Positions 1 to 8,374 of a DNA stretch of 64,000 bases are shown here, in pieces. This DNA comes from an uncultured Phycisphaerae bacterium. Lineage in GTDB: Bacteria > Planctomycetota > Phycisphaerae > UBA1845 > Fen-1342. Numbering within the stretch: position 1 is the stretch's first letter; each line of letters opens with the position of its first letter. The notes below the pieces were generated by a model. The model saw only the letters and a list, made by a program, of their open reading frames with translations. It did not search any database and was not told the DNA's origin. Position numbers and translations under genes: made by a program. Where the stretch lies: contig CALGJV010000006.1 of the NCBI GenBank assembly GCA_937928595.1, positions 62,001 to 126,000 on the forward strand, written 5' to 3'.

Positions 1-582
1 GACAAGATCAAGGTGATCGAGAACCTGCTCGCGAAGGTCGACCACATCCTGATCGGCGGCGCGATGATGTTCACGTTCTGGGCGGCGCAGGGCCAGAGCG
101 TGGGCAAGAGCCTGTGTGAGCGCGACCAGCTCGACCTCGCCCGCTCGCTGCTCGAGAAGGGCCGCGGCAAGATCCACCTGCCGACCGACACGATCGCCGC
201 CGCCGAACTGAAGGCCGGTGTCGCGACCCAGGTCGTCGCGGGTGAAGTGCCGGCCGACCTGCTGGGCCTGGACATCGGGCCGCAGACGCTGGCCGAGTTC
301 GGCCGCGTGCTGGGCACCGCGCGGACGATCGTCTGGAACGGGCCGCTGGGCGCGTTCGAGGTCAAACCCTTCGACACCGGCACGGTGGCGGTCGCGAAGC
401 TGCTCGCCGAGGCGACGGCCCGCGGCGCGACCACGGTCATCGGCGGCGGCGACAGCGCGGCGGCGATCGAGCAGGCCGGGCTTGCCGAGAAAGTCTCGCA
501 CATCAGCACCGGCGGCGGCGCGAGCCTCGAGTTCCTCGAAGGCAAGTCGTTCGGCCCCATCGAGGTGCTGGACGACGCGTAG
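1..582 (+). CDS. pgk: Phosphoglycerate kinase, C-terminal half (5' end outside window)
   Basis: Glycolytic kinase that transfers phosphate between 1,3-bisphosphoglycerate and ADP in the cytoplasm. The frame is open from base 1, so the gene starts upstream; 193 residues of the usual roughly 390-400 are present. Visible family signatures are WNGPLGAFEV, which lines the nucleotide site, and the glycine-rich GGGDSAAAIEQAG loop near the end, followed by the typical STGGGASLEFLEGK tail. These are C-terminal nucleotide-binding-domain features. The gene converges on the RidA-like gene with only 18 bases between them and no visible terminator hairpin. Confidence 0.95.
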   Translation, partial: DKIKVIENLLAKVDHILIGGAMMFTFWAAQGQSVGKSLCERDQLDLARSLLEKGRGKIHLPTDTIAAAELKAGVATQVVAGEVPADLLGLDIGPQTLAEFGRVLGTARTIVWNGPLGAFEVKPFDTGTVAVAKLLAEATARGATTVIGGGDSAAAIEQAGLAEKVSHISTGGGASLEFLEGKSFGPIEVLDDA

Positions 583-600
583 CAGGGCCCCGGCCGCCGC

Positions 601-1074
601 TCAATCGCCGGCCACGGCGAAGGTGACATCGACCTCCACGGACGCGTTCAGCGGCAGCTCGGCCACGCCGACCGCGGCGCGCGCGTGCCGCCCCGCGTCG
701 CCGAAGATCTCCGCCAGCAGCTCGCTCGCGCCGTTGGCGACTTTGTGCTGGTCCGTGAAACCGGGGTTCGAGGCCACGTACACGACCAACTTCACGACGC
801 GGGCCAGCCGGTCGACGCCGCCGGCGGCCTCCGCCGCAGCCGCCACGGCGTTGAGCACGCATTGCCGCGCGGCCGCCTGGGCCTCCTCGAGGGTGCGGCC
901 GTCCGACCCGCCCACGCGGCCGGTCCACGCGAGCTCACCGTCGCGCAGCGGGATCTGGCCGCTGAGAAAAAGCAGGTCGCCGTGCCGCAGCGCGGGCACG
1001 TAGGCCCCCACGGGCTTCGCGACAGTTGGCAGCGTCAGGTGGAGCGAACGGAGTCGCTCGCTGGGTCGGGACAT
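601..1074 (-). CDS. RidA/YjgF-family protein
   Basis: 157-residue member of the RidA (YjgF/YER057c/UK114) family. Classical members deaminate reactive enamine/imine intermediates of PLP enzymes; many paralogues have no assigned substrate. The N-terminal pattern PVGAYVPALRHGDLLFLSGQIP and the C-terminal RAAVGVAELPLNASVEVD match the longer subgroup of the family. In that subgroup the protein begins, as here, with a short helix before PVGAYVP, which supports the start at 1074. The first 40 bases overlap the 3' end of scpA in another frame, so the two are probably transcribed and translationally coupled. Exact substrate unknown. Confidence 0.85.
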   Translation of the reverse strand: MSRPSERLRSLHLTLPTVAKPVGAYVPALRHGDLLFLSGQIPLRDGELAWTGRVGGSDGRTLEEAQAAARQCVLNAVAAAAEAAGGVDRLARVVKLVVYVASNPGFTDQHKVANGASELLAEIFGDAGRHARAAVGVAELPLNASVEVDVTFAVAGD

Positions 1075-2048
1075 GGCTTGGGCTCCGGGTTCCGGGTCAT
1101 GGGACCGGGTGGCGACGGCGAGTCGTCGACCAGGCCGGCCGCGAGGCGATCGAAGACGGACATCCCGCCGTCGGCGGGGCGGGCGGGACTCTCCGCGCCG
1201 GCGTGGTCAGGAATGGTTGCGAAGCCTGTGGAAGCGCCGCCGCTCGGGCCCTTGCCCAGCAGCGAGTCCAGGTCCGCGACCGACTCGGCCGGTGCGTCCG
1301 GCGCCTCGTCGATCGGCCGTTCGTCTTCCGGGACTTCTTCCAGCAAGAACAGGTAGATCGTGCCGAACGCCGCCTCCTGCTCGGCGCGGATGCGCTGCTT
1401 GCGAATCAGTTCAAGCAGCGCGAGGAACCGGCCGACGACGTGCAGGCGGTCCGGCGGGCCGTCGAAAAGGGCCTGGAAGGTCGCGGGCCCTTCGCGCTCG
1501 AGAATCGCGATGATCTCGGCGGCGTGCAGCTCGATGGGCGTGTCGTCGTAGCGGACCTGGTGCACGCCCGGGCCCCGGCCGATGCTGGCCATGACGCGGC
1601 CGAAGGCCTCGAGCAGATCCCACACCTCCGCTTCCTCGAGCTCGACGCCGCGCAGCTCCGGCGGAAGGTTGGCGGGGCGGCGGACGAAGCGACGGGCGCG
1701 CTCGTCGGCGGCGGCGCCGAGGGCGCGGGCGGCGTCCTTGAAGCGCTTGTACTCGAGCAGCTGGCGCACGAGGGGGGCGCGGGGGTCCTCGGGCTCGTCG
1801 CCGAGGGTAACCGGCGGCGCGGGCAGCAGCGCGCGGGACTTGAGCTCGATGAGCGTCGCGGCCAGGACCAGGAAGTCGCTGGCGGCGTCCGGGTCGAGAT
1901 GCTCGAGCAACCGCACCTGCGCGATGTACTGCTCGGTGATGTGCGCGATGGGAATGTCGTGGATATCGATTTCATCGCGGCGGATGAGGTAGAGCAGCAG
2001 GTCGAGCGGCCCGGTGAACACGTCGAGTTGTACGCGATAGTCGTCCAA
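1035..2048 (-). CDS. scpA: Segregation and condensation protein A
   Basis: Kleisin subunit of the bacterial SMC-ScpAB condensin, which compacts and segregates the chromosome. The N-terminus (YRVQLDVFTGPLDLLLYLI) is the characteristic ScpA opening and the helical core IAHITEQYIAQVRLLEHL follows. The protein is 337 residues, longer than the roughly 250 usual for the family; the excess is a Pro/Ala/Ser-rich tail after about residue 255. The start codon appears to be TTG at 2048, and I see no strong Shine-Dalgarno sequence. That start lies only 9 bases from the left inverted repeat of the GxxExxY cassette, so the cassette may have changed the native leader. No scpB is visible in the window. Confidence 0.9.
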   Translation of the reverse strand: MDDYRVQLDVFTGPLDLLLYLIRRDEIDIHDIPIAHITEQYIAQVRLLEHLDPDAASDFLVLAATLIELKSRALLPAPPVTLGDEPEDPRAPLVRQLLEYKRFKDAARALGAAADERARRFVRRPANLPPELRGVELEEAEVWDLLEAFGRVMASIGRGPGVHQVRYDDTPIELHAAEIIAILEREGPATFQALFDGPPDRLHVVGRFLALLELIRKQRIRAEQEAAFGTIYLFLLEEVPEDERPIDEAPDAPAESVADLDSLLGKGPSGGASTGFATIPDHAGAESPARPADGGMSVFDRLAAGLVDDSPSPPGPMTRNPEPKPCPDPASDSVRST

Positions 2049-2057
2049 GACCAGCCC

Positions 2058-2092
2058 ACCACGGAGACACAGAGGACGCCGAGGTCGCGGAG
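2058..2092 (+). repeat. Left inverted repeat of the GxxExxY cassette
   Basis: Purine-rich 35-nt arm starting ACCACGGAGACACAGAGG, lying between the scpA start codon (2048) and the stop codon end of the GxxExxY gene (2094). It pairs with the copy at 2497-2531 in opposite orientation, 25 of 35 positions identical by eye. Confidence 0.6.
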
Positions 2093-2093
2093 C

Positions 2094-2495
2094 TTAGCTC
2101 AATATGATCCGCCGGATGCCGTCCTTCAGCACGGTCACGTTGAAGTTGATGAGCAGCCCGAGCCGTTGCCCGGTGGCCCGCCGGTAGCTCAGCACCTGAG
2201 CGGTGTGTACGTCACCCAGTGCCTCAACGGCCTCGAGCTCGACAATGAGTTCGCCGCGCACGAGCAGGTCCATGCGGCCCGTTCCGATCGGATGGTCCTT
2301 ATACAAGAGCGCGACCATCGGCTGCCGGACGAACGGAACCTGGCGGAGTTCGAGCTCCACGCACAGCGCTGCCTCGTAGGCCGACTCGAGCAGACCCGGC
2401 CCAAGCACTCGGCGGACCTCGATCGCCGCTCCGATGACCTCACCGGTGAGGTCGTTCAGGTGAGGCGGAAGCTCGCGGACCGCATGACCCGACAT
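2094..2495 (-). CDS. GxxExxY family protein
   Basis: 133-residue protein with the family-defining motif GLLESAYE (GxxExxY) at about residues 34-41. It is followed by FVRQPMVALLYKDHPIG and RMDLLVRGELIVELEAVEAL, a pattern resembling a PD-(D/E)xK nuclease-like core (D...E.E), and ends LLINFNVTVLKDGIRRI as family members do. The biochemical role of the family is not established; small copies are scattered in many environmental bacterial genomes. The ATG at 2495 follows an AGAGGG-like ribosome site located inside the right inverted repeat. The gene has nothing obvious to do with its neighbours scpA and trpS. Confidence 0.85.
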   Translation of the reverse strand: MSGHAVRELPPHLNDLTGEVIGAAIEVRRVLGPGLLESAYEAALCVELELRQVPFVRQPMVALLYKDHPIGTGRMDLLVRGELIVELEAVEALGDVHTAQVLSYRRATGQRLGLLINFNVTVLKDGIRRIILS

Positions 2496-2496
2496 T

Positions 2497-2531
2497 CTCA
2501 GCGCCCTCTGCTCCCTCCGCGCCTCTGCGGT
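2497..2531 (-). repeat. Right inverted repeat of the GxxExxY cassette
   Basis: Minus-strand copy of the 35-nt purine-rich arm, starting ACCGCAGAGGCGCGGAGG. It ends one base before the GxxExxY start codon and lies 6 bases past the trpS stop codon side at 2537. Confidence 0.6.
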
Positions 2532-2536
2532 TCACC

Positions 2537-3511
2537 TCAAAGTGACGGCGCCGTCACGATCCCGCACGCGGCGCGGACGTCCGCCATCACCGCCTGCGCG
2601 ACCGCCCGGGCCTTCCGAGCGCCGGTCCGCAGTATATCCTCCACGTCGTCCGGCCGCGCCGCCCACCGCGCGCGGGCCTCGCGCCGCGGGCCGAAACGCT
2701 CCTCGTACAGTTCCGCCAGTCGCTTCTTCGCCTCGCCGTAGCCCATCCCGCCGGCGCGGTAGCGCTGCGCCCACGCGGCTGTTTCCTCCGGGGTCGCCAT
2801 CAATTTCAGGAGCGCGAACACGTTGCATGTTTCCGGGTTCTTCGGCTCCTCGACGGGCGTGCTGTCGGTCTTGATCGCCATGATCTTCTTGCGGACGGCC
2901 TTCGGGTCGCCGAACAGCTCGATGAAGTTGCCGTAGCTCTTGCTCATCTTCTGCCCGTCGATGCCCGGCACGACCGGCGTCTCGTTCAGCCGGGCCTCCG
3001 GCCGCGTGAAGACTTCGCGGTAGGTCTGGTTGAAGTAGCCCGCCATGTCCTGCGTAAACTCGATGTGCTGCACCTGGTCCTTGCCTACGGGCACGATGTT
3101 GCTGCGGTAGATCAGGATGTCCGCGGCCATGAGCAACGGGTAGCAGTACACGCCCATGTTGGGGACGATGCCCTTGGCGACGTGGTCCTTGTAGGTGGTG
3201 GCCCGGTCCATGAGGCCCTTGCCGGTGACGCAACCGAGAATCCAGCTCAGCTCCGTGACCTCCGGCACGTCGCTCTGGCGGAACAGACAGGCCCGCGCGG
3301 GATCGAGGCCCATCGCCAGGTAGTCCAGCGCCACATTGAGCGTGAGCTGGCGGAGGTAATCCGCATCCTTCACCGTCGTGAGCGAGTGGTAGTTGGCGAT
3401 GAAGTAAAACCCCTCGCACTCGTCCTGCAGCTCGATGTGCTGCTTCATGGCGGCGAAGTAGTTGCCGAGGTGGAGGTCACCGGTGGGCTTGATGCCCGAC
3501 AGGGAACGCAT
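2537..3511 (-). CDS. trpS: Tryptophanyl-tRNA synthetase
   Basis: Class I aminoacyl-tRNA synthetase charging tRNA-Trp in the cytoplasm. The opening MRSLSGIKPTGDLHLGNYF contains the HIGH-type signature (HLGN, residues 14-17), and KMSKS is at about residues 188-192 within GIDGQKMSKSYGN. Other family blocks are DVPEVTELSWILGCVTGKGLM and GKDQVQHIEFTQDMA. With the start at the ATG at 3511 the protein has 324 residues, the normal length for the compact bacterial enzyme; an upstream in-frame GTG at 3535 would add eight residues that do not fit the family. It lies upstream of the GxxExxY cassette and scpA on the same strand. Confidence 0.95.
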   Translation of the reverse strand: MRSLSGIKPTGDLHLGNYFAAMKQHIELQDECEGFYFIANYHSLTTVKDADYLRQLTLNVALDYLAMGLDPARACLFRQSDVPEVTELSWILGCVTGKGLMDRATTYKDHVAKGIVPNMGVYCYPLLMAADILIYRSNIVPVGKDQVQHIEFTQDMAGYFNQTYREVFTRPEARLNETPVVPGIDGQKMSKSYGNFIELFGDPKAVRKKIMAIKTDSTPVEEPKNPETCNVFALLKLMATPEETAAWAQRYRAGGMGYGEAKKRLAELYEERFGPRREARARWAARPDDVEDILRTGARKARAVAQAVMADVRAACGIVTAPSL

Positions 3512-3743
3512 GTCGCTCTCCGCTACGCGGACCACCGCCGCGCCGGAGCCGGCCCGGGGGCGGAAAACTCACAGTAGACCATCCCGTCGGCGGCGATACA
3601 AGCGCCCCCAAACCCGCCGCCGGACGCGGCCCACGCCGCCACGCCGCTGCGCGGCCGGCGCGGACCGACCGTGGCGGGGGCGCAGTGCGTCCGCCGGTGA
3701 GTCTCCGCGACACGAACGCCGAAGGATGCCCGATCGCCGGCGG

Positions 3744-4358
3744 CTAGCGCCGGGCGGCGATGAAGCGCTCGGTCACGGCGTCCCAGTTGATGACGTTCCA
3801 GAACGCGGCGATGTAGTCCGGGCGGCGGTTCTGGTACTTCAGGTAGTACGCGTGCTCCCACACGTCGAGCCCGAGGATCGGCGTGTGCCCCTGCATGAGC
3901 GGCGAATCCTGGTTGGCGGTCGAGCACACGTGCAACTTGCCGGTCGCATCGAGTCCCAGCCACGCCCAGCCGCTGCCGAACCGTGTCGTGGCGGCCTTGG
4001 TGAACTCGTCCTTGAACGCGTCGAACGCGCCCCAAACCTTCTTGATCTCGTCCGCCAGCGGGCCGCGCGGCTCGCCGCCCTTCTGCGGACCCATGACGGT
4101 CCAGAACAGGGCGTGGTTGGCGTGGCCGCCGCCGTGGTTGATGATCGTCTGGCGGATAGCCTCGGGCACGGCCTTGATGTTCCGCAGAAGCTGCTCGACG
4201 GACTGCCCGGCGAGATCCGGGTGGGCTTCGAGCGCCTTGTTCGCGTTCGTGATGTACGCCTGGTGGTGCTTGGTGTGATGAATCTCCATCGTCCGCGCGT
4301 CGATGTGCGGCTCGAGGGCGTCGTACGCGTAGGGCAGCGGGGGCAGTTCGTAGGGCAT
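3744..4358 (-). CDS. Superoxide dismutase, Fe/Mn type
   Basis: Converts superoxide to hydrogen peroxide and oxygen. The 204-residue protein shows all metal-binding signatures of the family: [12 protein letters not shown] (first ligand His27), the [11 protein letters not shown] block with the second His, and [19 protein letters not shown] with the Asp and His ligands. Family membership is certain, but sequence reading alone does not settle iron versus manganese. The ATG at 4358 is preceded by AAGGAG at a good distance. It appears to be a single-gene unit, with a plausible promoter about 90 bases upstream. Confidence 0.95.
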   Translation of the reverse strand: MPYELPPLPYAYDALEPHIDARTMEIHHTKHHQAYITNANKALEAHPDLAGQSVEQLLRNIKAVPEAIRQTIINHGGGHANHALFWTVMGPQKGGEPRGPLADEIKKVWGAFDAFKDEFTKAATTRFGSGWAWLGLDATGKLHVCSTANQDSPLMQGHTPILGLDVWEHAYYLKYQNRRPDYIAAFWNVINWDAVTERFIAARR

Positions 4359-4446
4359 CCCTGGTCTCCTTGCGGTCGCGTGACTTCCAGTGGTTGGTCC
4401 GCACAAAGGGCCCGAACAAGGCCCGCAATCACTCGTTTCGTGCGTG

Positions 4447-4474
4447 ATGCTAGGCGCGTGTCGGGCCGGTTCAA
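4447..4474 (-). promoter_or_regulatory. Candidate sigma70-type promoter of the superoxide dismutase gene
   Basis: On the minus strand, TTGAAC (4474-4469), a 16-base spacer, then TAGCAT (4452-4447). The transcript would start near 4440, giving a leader of about 80 bases before the ATG at 4358. Read by eye, not tested. Confidence 0.4.
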
Positions 4475-4567
4475 GGCAACGGGGGAATCCCCTGCCCCCG
4501 GGGGCGGGCGGCCCCGCCCCCGCAGCGATTCCGCCCGCGCGGCACATTCCGGGCCGCGCCGCGGCGG

Positions 4568-5161
4568 TCAGTCACCCCCGCCGGTCCGCTGGCGGTAGAG
4601 CTCCGGTTCGACGACGGCGAGCATCGCCGCCTCGTTCAGGCCCCCGCCAAGAAAGCGGTTGATCGCTTCCACGCTCGGCCGCGGAGACTTGATGATCTCG
4701 TTGTAGTGGACGTACAGGAGGCGGAAATGGGGCTGGCGCGCCACCCAGGCGTCGAACTCCGCGAGCTGCTGCTCGAACAGCCCGAGCAATTTGTCGGGGC
4801 TCATGTCCCCGGTCTTGCGGCCCTTCCGCGTCAGCATCACGTCCTGCGACTTGATGACCTCCTGGAGGTTCCGCCGCATGAACACGACGTGGTACGTGTG
4901 CGTGGCCGGCAGGTCGTACAGCAGCCGATAGACCATCTTCACGACCTTGCCACGGGCTTGGGCCAGCCAGGACGGGTCCTGCCGGGTTTGCTTGACCGGC
5001 TCGAACTCGTAGTAGCCGCGCGGGTTGTCCTCGTCGGCCCGGCGGACGTTGTCGGTGAGCGCCGGGATGCCGCCGGCGTCGAGCATCCGCATCATCATCG
5101 ACGTTCCGGAACGCGGCAGCCCCGACACGATCGTGATCTGGTCGCTGGGTGTGGCTGGCAT
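4568..5161 (-). CDS. Sulfotransferase-family protein
   Basis: 197-residue protein with the PAPS-binding loop [15 protein letters not shown] at residues 14-28, the 5'-phosphosulfate signature of sulfotransferases. The middle [15 protein letters not shown] matches the 3'-phosphate binding segment (basic residue, then helix and Ser), and the late block [27 protein letters not shown] is also typical. The acceptor is unknown; in planctomycetes such genes are usually annotated only as sulfotransferase domain proteins. The ATG at 5161 is preferred over the GTG/ATG-like start at 5191 because the family begins just before the P-loop strand. It stands alone between the superoxide dismutase gene and a divergent HTH gene. 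Confidence 0.85.
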   Translation of the reverse strand: MPATPSDQITIVSGLPRSGTSMMMRMLDAGGIPALTDNVRRADEDNPRGYYEFEPVKQTRQDPSWLAQARGKVVKMVYRLLYDLPATHTYHVVFMRRNLQEVIKSQDVMLTRKGRKTGDMSPDKLLGLFEQQLAEFDAWVARQPHFRLLYVHYNEIIKSPRPSVEAINRFLGGGLNEAAMLAVVEPELYRQRTGGGD

Positions 5162-5371
5162 AAGCCGTGCAAGTCTCCGACGAGCCCCCATGGCTCTCGC
5201 ATCACGGCGCGCATTCTAGGACAACCCGGCACCGCCGCAAGGGCGGGCCCGCCGGCCGCGATTGACGCGGCCGCCGGTGCTTCGGAGAATGCGGGCTCCG
5301 CGGGGCCGGGCGGGGGCGCCGCCGCGGCACGTCCGGGTTCGGGCGGCGGTGATCCGCCAGCGAGGTGCCGA

Positions 5372-5851
5372 GTGAAGTCGTGGGATGTGCTGCGGGAAGC
5401 GTGCGAGCGCGTCGGCGTCAAGGCCGTCGCCGCCAGATTGAACGTGAGCGCGGCCCTCGTCTACAAGTGGTGCCAGGAGCCGCCCACCGAGGAAGACCCC
5501 GACGCGTCCGGCGCCCGCAATCCGCTCGACCGCAGCCGCGGGCTGTTCGACGCCACCGGCGACCCGGAGATCGTCAACTGGCTGTGCCGGGCCGCCGACG
5601 GGTTCTTCGTGCCGAACCCGCAGGTGCGAATCGGGGATACGGAGGAGCAGCTCCTCGGCACGACGCAGCGGGTGGTGGAGAACTTCGGCCGCCTGCTGTC
5701 CGACATCAGCCGCAGCATTGAGAACGACGGCGTGATCACGGAGCCGGAGGCGGAGACGATCCGGCGCTCGTGGGAAACGCTGAAGCGGCATGCGGAGTGC
5801 TTCGTGGTCGCGTGCGAGCGCGGCCTGTACCTCCGCGGCCGCCGGCGCTGA
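5372..5851 (+). CDS. Small HTH protein resembling phage CII-type regulators
   Basis: 159-residue soluble protein that starts at a GTG (5372). Its N-terminal 35 residues form a plausible helix-turn-helix, [20 protein letters not shown]. The middle block [24 protein letters not shown] and the C-terminal helices with [19 protein letters not shown] resemble the overall plan of the phage regulatory protein CII/CP76 family: HTH, then a D.TGD..I...LA...GG block, then a DGxITxxE segment. That assignment comes from pattern memory and is tentative. There are no phage genes nearby. The gene converges on selA with a 14-base gap. Confidence 0.6.
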   Translation: MKSWDVLREACERVGVKAVAARLNVSAALVYKWCQEPPTEEDPDASGARNPLDRSRGLFDATGDPEIVNWLCRAADGFFVPNPQVRIGDTEEQLLGTTQRVVENFGRLLSDISRSIENDGVITEPEAETIRRSWETLKRHAECFVVACERGLYLRGRRR

Positions 5852-5865
5852 CCCCGCGCCGCCGG

Positions 5866-7329
5866 TCAGCTCCGCGCCTCCTCCCAGGCCTCGGCCAACG
5901 CGGTCGGCAGCACCTCGATATCCGCGACCTCGAGCGTGCGGACATCCAGGACAAGCATGTCGTCCCGCAGGCGAGCGATGACCGGTACTTCTCGCTGTCG
6001 GAGCTCGGCGGCGAGCCGTTCCACGGAGACGTCGGGCACCCGCACCTGCACCAGCCAGGTCGCGAACGGAATTGTCGCCAGCGATCCCCCCCCGGCCTCG
6101 CTCACGCCCTCTGTCGCCCGGACCGTCGCCTCGGGCAGCGCGTCCCGCAGCCCGCGCGCGAGCCCATCCGCCAGGCGCGCCAACTCCGCCGCCGGCCGCG
6201 ACAGCAAACGCCAGCTCGGCACCCGCCGAGCGGCGACGGCCGGATCGCGATAGAGCCGCAGGGTCGCCTCCAGTGCGGCCAGCGTCAGCTTGTCGGGACG
6301 CAGCGCGCGGGTAAGCGGGTTGCGCCGCACGGCGGCCACGAGGTCCGCGCGACCGAGGATGACGCCCGCCTGCGGACCGCCCAGCAGCTTGTCGCCGCTG
6401 AACAGCGCCAGCCCGGCGCCGGCCGCAAGACTCTCCGTGGCGCACGGCTCGTCCCAGTGCCGTGGGCCGCGATTGCCGACGGGCGCCGCGGGTGGGCTCT
6501 CCGGCCACGGCAGGTCGCGGTGGAGCAGGCCGCTGCCGAGGTCATCGACGGCCAGCACGCCGTGCCGTTGCGCGAGCGCCGCGAGCGCACCGATGGGCGG
6601 CGCTGCGGCGAAGCCGACCACCCGGTAGTTGCTGGGGTGAACGTGCAGCAGGAGCGCGGTGCGATCGCTCAGGGCACGCTCGTAGTCCTCGATCCGGGTG
6701 CGGTTCGTCGTGCCGACCTCGACCAGCCGACACCGCGCCGCGGCCATGATGTCCGGCAGGCGGTACTGGCCGCCGATCTCGACGAGCTGGCCGCGCGACA
6801 CGAGTACGTCGCGGTCGGTCGCCAGCGTGTTGAGCACGAGGTACGTGGCCCCCGCGTTGTTGTTGACGACCAGCGCGTCTTCGGCGCCGGTGAGCTCGCG
6901 CAGCAGATCGCGGGCATGGTCGTAGCGGTCGCCGCGCTCCCCGGTGGCGAGGTCGAGCTCGAGGTTGCAGTACCCGGCCGCCGCCTCGCTGATCGCCGCG
7001 AGCGCTTCGTCGGCCAGCGGTGCGCGGCCCAGCCCCGTGTGCAGCACGATGCCGGTCGCGTTAATCACGCGCCGCAGGTGCGGGCGGCTGCGCTCCTGGA
7101 GGCACCGGCGAATGTCGAGGGCCAGCGCGGGAGGATCGCAAGCGACCGCTTCGCCGGCGAGGAGCCGGCGGCGGCGCTCCTCGAGCACGGCCCGCACGAC
7201 GGCGACGACCTCGGCGCGCGGGTAGTCGCCGGGCAAGCCGGCGACCGTCGGGTGGTTCAGCACATGGTCGACCGACGGGAGGCGTCGCAGGGCGTCGTGC
7301 GGAGCGGACGGGGGGCCGGACGTGTCCAT
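5866..7329 (-). CDS. selA: L-seryl-tRNA(Sec) selenium transferase (selenocysteine synthase)
   Basis: PLP enzyme that converts Ser-tRNA(Sec) to Sec-tRNA(Sec) using selenophosphate. The 487-residue protein has the family layout: an N-terminal domain beginning with LRRLPSVDHVLNHP, then the core INATGIVLHTGLGRAPL, NNNAGATYLVLNTLA and the PLP-lysine block SGDKLLGGPQAGVILG. The ATG at 7329 fits the family start; upstream in-frame sequence is Arg-rich junk. Its presence means the genome very likely makes selenoproteins. selB, selC and selD are not in the window, so they must lie elsewhere. This bears directly on the in-frame TGA gene at 61749. Confidence 0.95.
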   Translation of the reverse strand: MDTSGPPSAPHDALRRLPSVDHVLNHPTVAGLPGDYPRAEVVAVVRAVLEERRRRLLAGEAVACDPPALALDIRRCLQERSRPHLRRVINATGIVLHTGLGRAPLADEALAAISEAAAGYCNLELDLATGERGDRYDHARDLLRELTGAEDALVVNNNAGATYLVLNTLATDRDVLVSRGQLVEIGGQYRLPDIMAAARCRLVEVGTTNRTRIEDYERALSDRTALLLHVHPSNYRVVGFAAAPPIGALAALAQRHGVLAVDDLGSGLLHRDLPWPESPPAAPVGNRGPRHWDEPCATESLAAGAGLALFSGDKLLGGPQAGVILGRADLVAAVRRNPLTRALRPDKLTLAALEATLRLYRDPAVAARRVPSWRLLSRPAAELARLADGLARGLRDALPEATVRATEGVSEAGGGSLATIPFATWLVQVRVPDVSVERLAAELRQREVPVIARLRDDMLVLDVRTLEVADIEVLPTALAEAWEEARS

Positions 7330-7429
7330 GCGCGGGATGATAATCAGCGGCACGCTCCGCGCGTACACGCGGCCGGCGGGCCGGCGCGTCACCCCACGGC
7401 TTCCGGCCGTCCGGGCCCCGACCGGCCGG

Positions 7430-8341
7430 TCACATCCACAGCCACCGCAGCGGGTCCGCCCAGGACTCCGCCGCCAACAGCGCCGGCCACAGCGCCGGCC
7501 CCGCCACGATGTACGCGATGTTCGCACCGGTCACGAAGTCGTACGCGATCGAGCCCCGCGGTCGTCGCCAGAGCTGGAGACGCCCGCGCCAGCCCGGCAC
7601 GGGCCCGCGCGGCGGGGCCGGTCGGCCGGCGTCCAGCGCCGCCACCGCCGCGTACGCGTACGTCAGCCGCCGCCAGACCGTGAAGAAGCACCCCACCGCC
7701 ATCTGCCACAGCACGGCCGGCACGTGCCCGCAGGTGCAGCCGATCAGGATGGCCGCGCAGCGCTCGCCCCGCAGCCAGTAGCCCACGGAGCAGTCGGGAA
7801 TGATCTCCTCGGCCCGAGCCTTGATGTAGCTGATGAGCACGCCGTTGCACAGCGCGACCACGGCCAGCAGTTGATAGGTCACGCTGGGCGTCGGCAGCAG
7901 CGCGAAATGCAGGAAGCACCCCGTGTAGATCGCCATGTCGCTGAACCGGTCGACCGACGAGTCGAGCACGGCGCCGGCGCGCGTGCCCATCCGCCCCACG
8001 CGGGCCACCGCGCCGTCGAGCATGTCGCACGCGCCGGCGAGGAGCAGAAACAGCGCGGCCAGCGCCGGCCACCCGCTCGCCGGCCCGGGGCCGGTGCGGA
8101 AGTACCACACCTGGTGCGAAGCCCCCCGCATCAGGCAGTACGCTGCGCCGCAGGTCAGCACGAACCCGGCGATCGTAATGCGGTTCGGCGTGGCCCCGTA
8201 GCGAATCAGCCCGCGCGCCACACGGTCGCGGGCCCGGCCGATGGCGCGGCCGATCGACAGGCTGGCGCCGCCCGCCTCACCCGCTTCGCGCAGCGCCTGG
8301 AAGTCCTTCGCGACCGAGGGCGATGCGGAGTCGTGGTCCAT
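7430..8341 (-). CDS. CDP-alcohol phosphatidyltransferase family membrane protein
   Basis: 303-residue integral membrane enzyme of phospholipid head-group synthesis. It has a complete CDP-alcohol phosphotransferase motif, D-x2-DG-x2-AR-x8-G-x3-D-x3-D, visible as DMLDGAVARVGRMGTRAGAVLDSSVDRFSD in two adjoining stretches, with several hydrophobic segments after it. The N-terminal segment TPNRITIAGFVL is also typical of the family. Substrate could be glycerol phosphate, inositol phosphate or another alcohol; the sequence does not decide. The ATG at 8341 is preferred to one four codons upstream. It is followed by selA after 100 bases and preceded by a membrane-protein gene, 33 bases away. Confidence 0.85.
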   Translation of the reverse strand: MDHDSASPSVAKDFQALREAGEAGGASLSIGRAIGRARDRVARGLIRYGATPNRITIAGFVLTCGAAYCLMRGASHQVWYFRTGPGPASGWPALAALFLLLAGACDMLDGAVARVGRMGTRAGAVLDSSVDRFSDMAIYTGCFLHFALLPTPSVTYQLLAVVALCNGVLISYIKARAEEIIPDCSVGYWLRGERCAAILIGCTCGHVPAVLWQMAVGCFFTVWRRLTYAYAAVAALDAGRPAPPRGPVPGWRGRLQLWRRPRGSIAYDFVTGANIAYIVAGPALWPALLAAESWADPLRWLWM

Positions 8342-8374
8342 GGCGGCTCGCAACGGCGGAAAAGCGACGGGCGA

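Larger units (their letters stand above)
2058..2531. mobile_element. GxxExxY gene cassette bounded by 35-nt imperfect inverted repeats
   Basis: Bases 2058-2092 read on the plus strand and 2531-2497 read on the minus strand both begin ACC and agree at 25 of 35 positions when I align them by eye; six of the ten differences are A/G transitions. The repeats are purine-rich. The enclosed gene runs 2094-2495, so each repeat stops one base from the coding sequence and the right repeat carries its ribosome binding site. The unit therefore looks like a minimal mobile cassette of about 474 bp set between trpS and scpA. No transposase is encoded and I found no clear target-site duplication, so mobility is inference. 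Confidence 0.5.
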
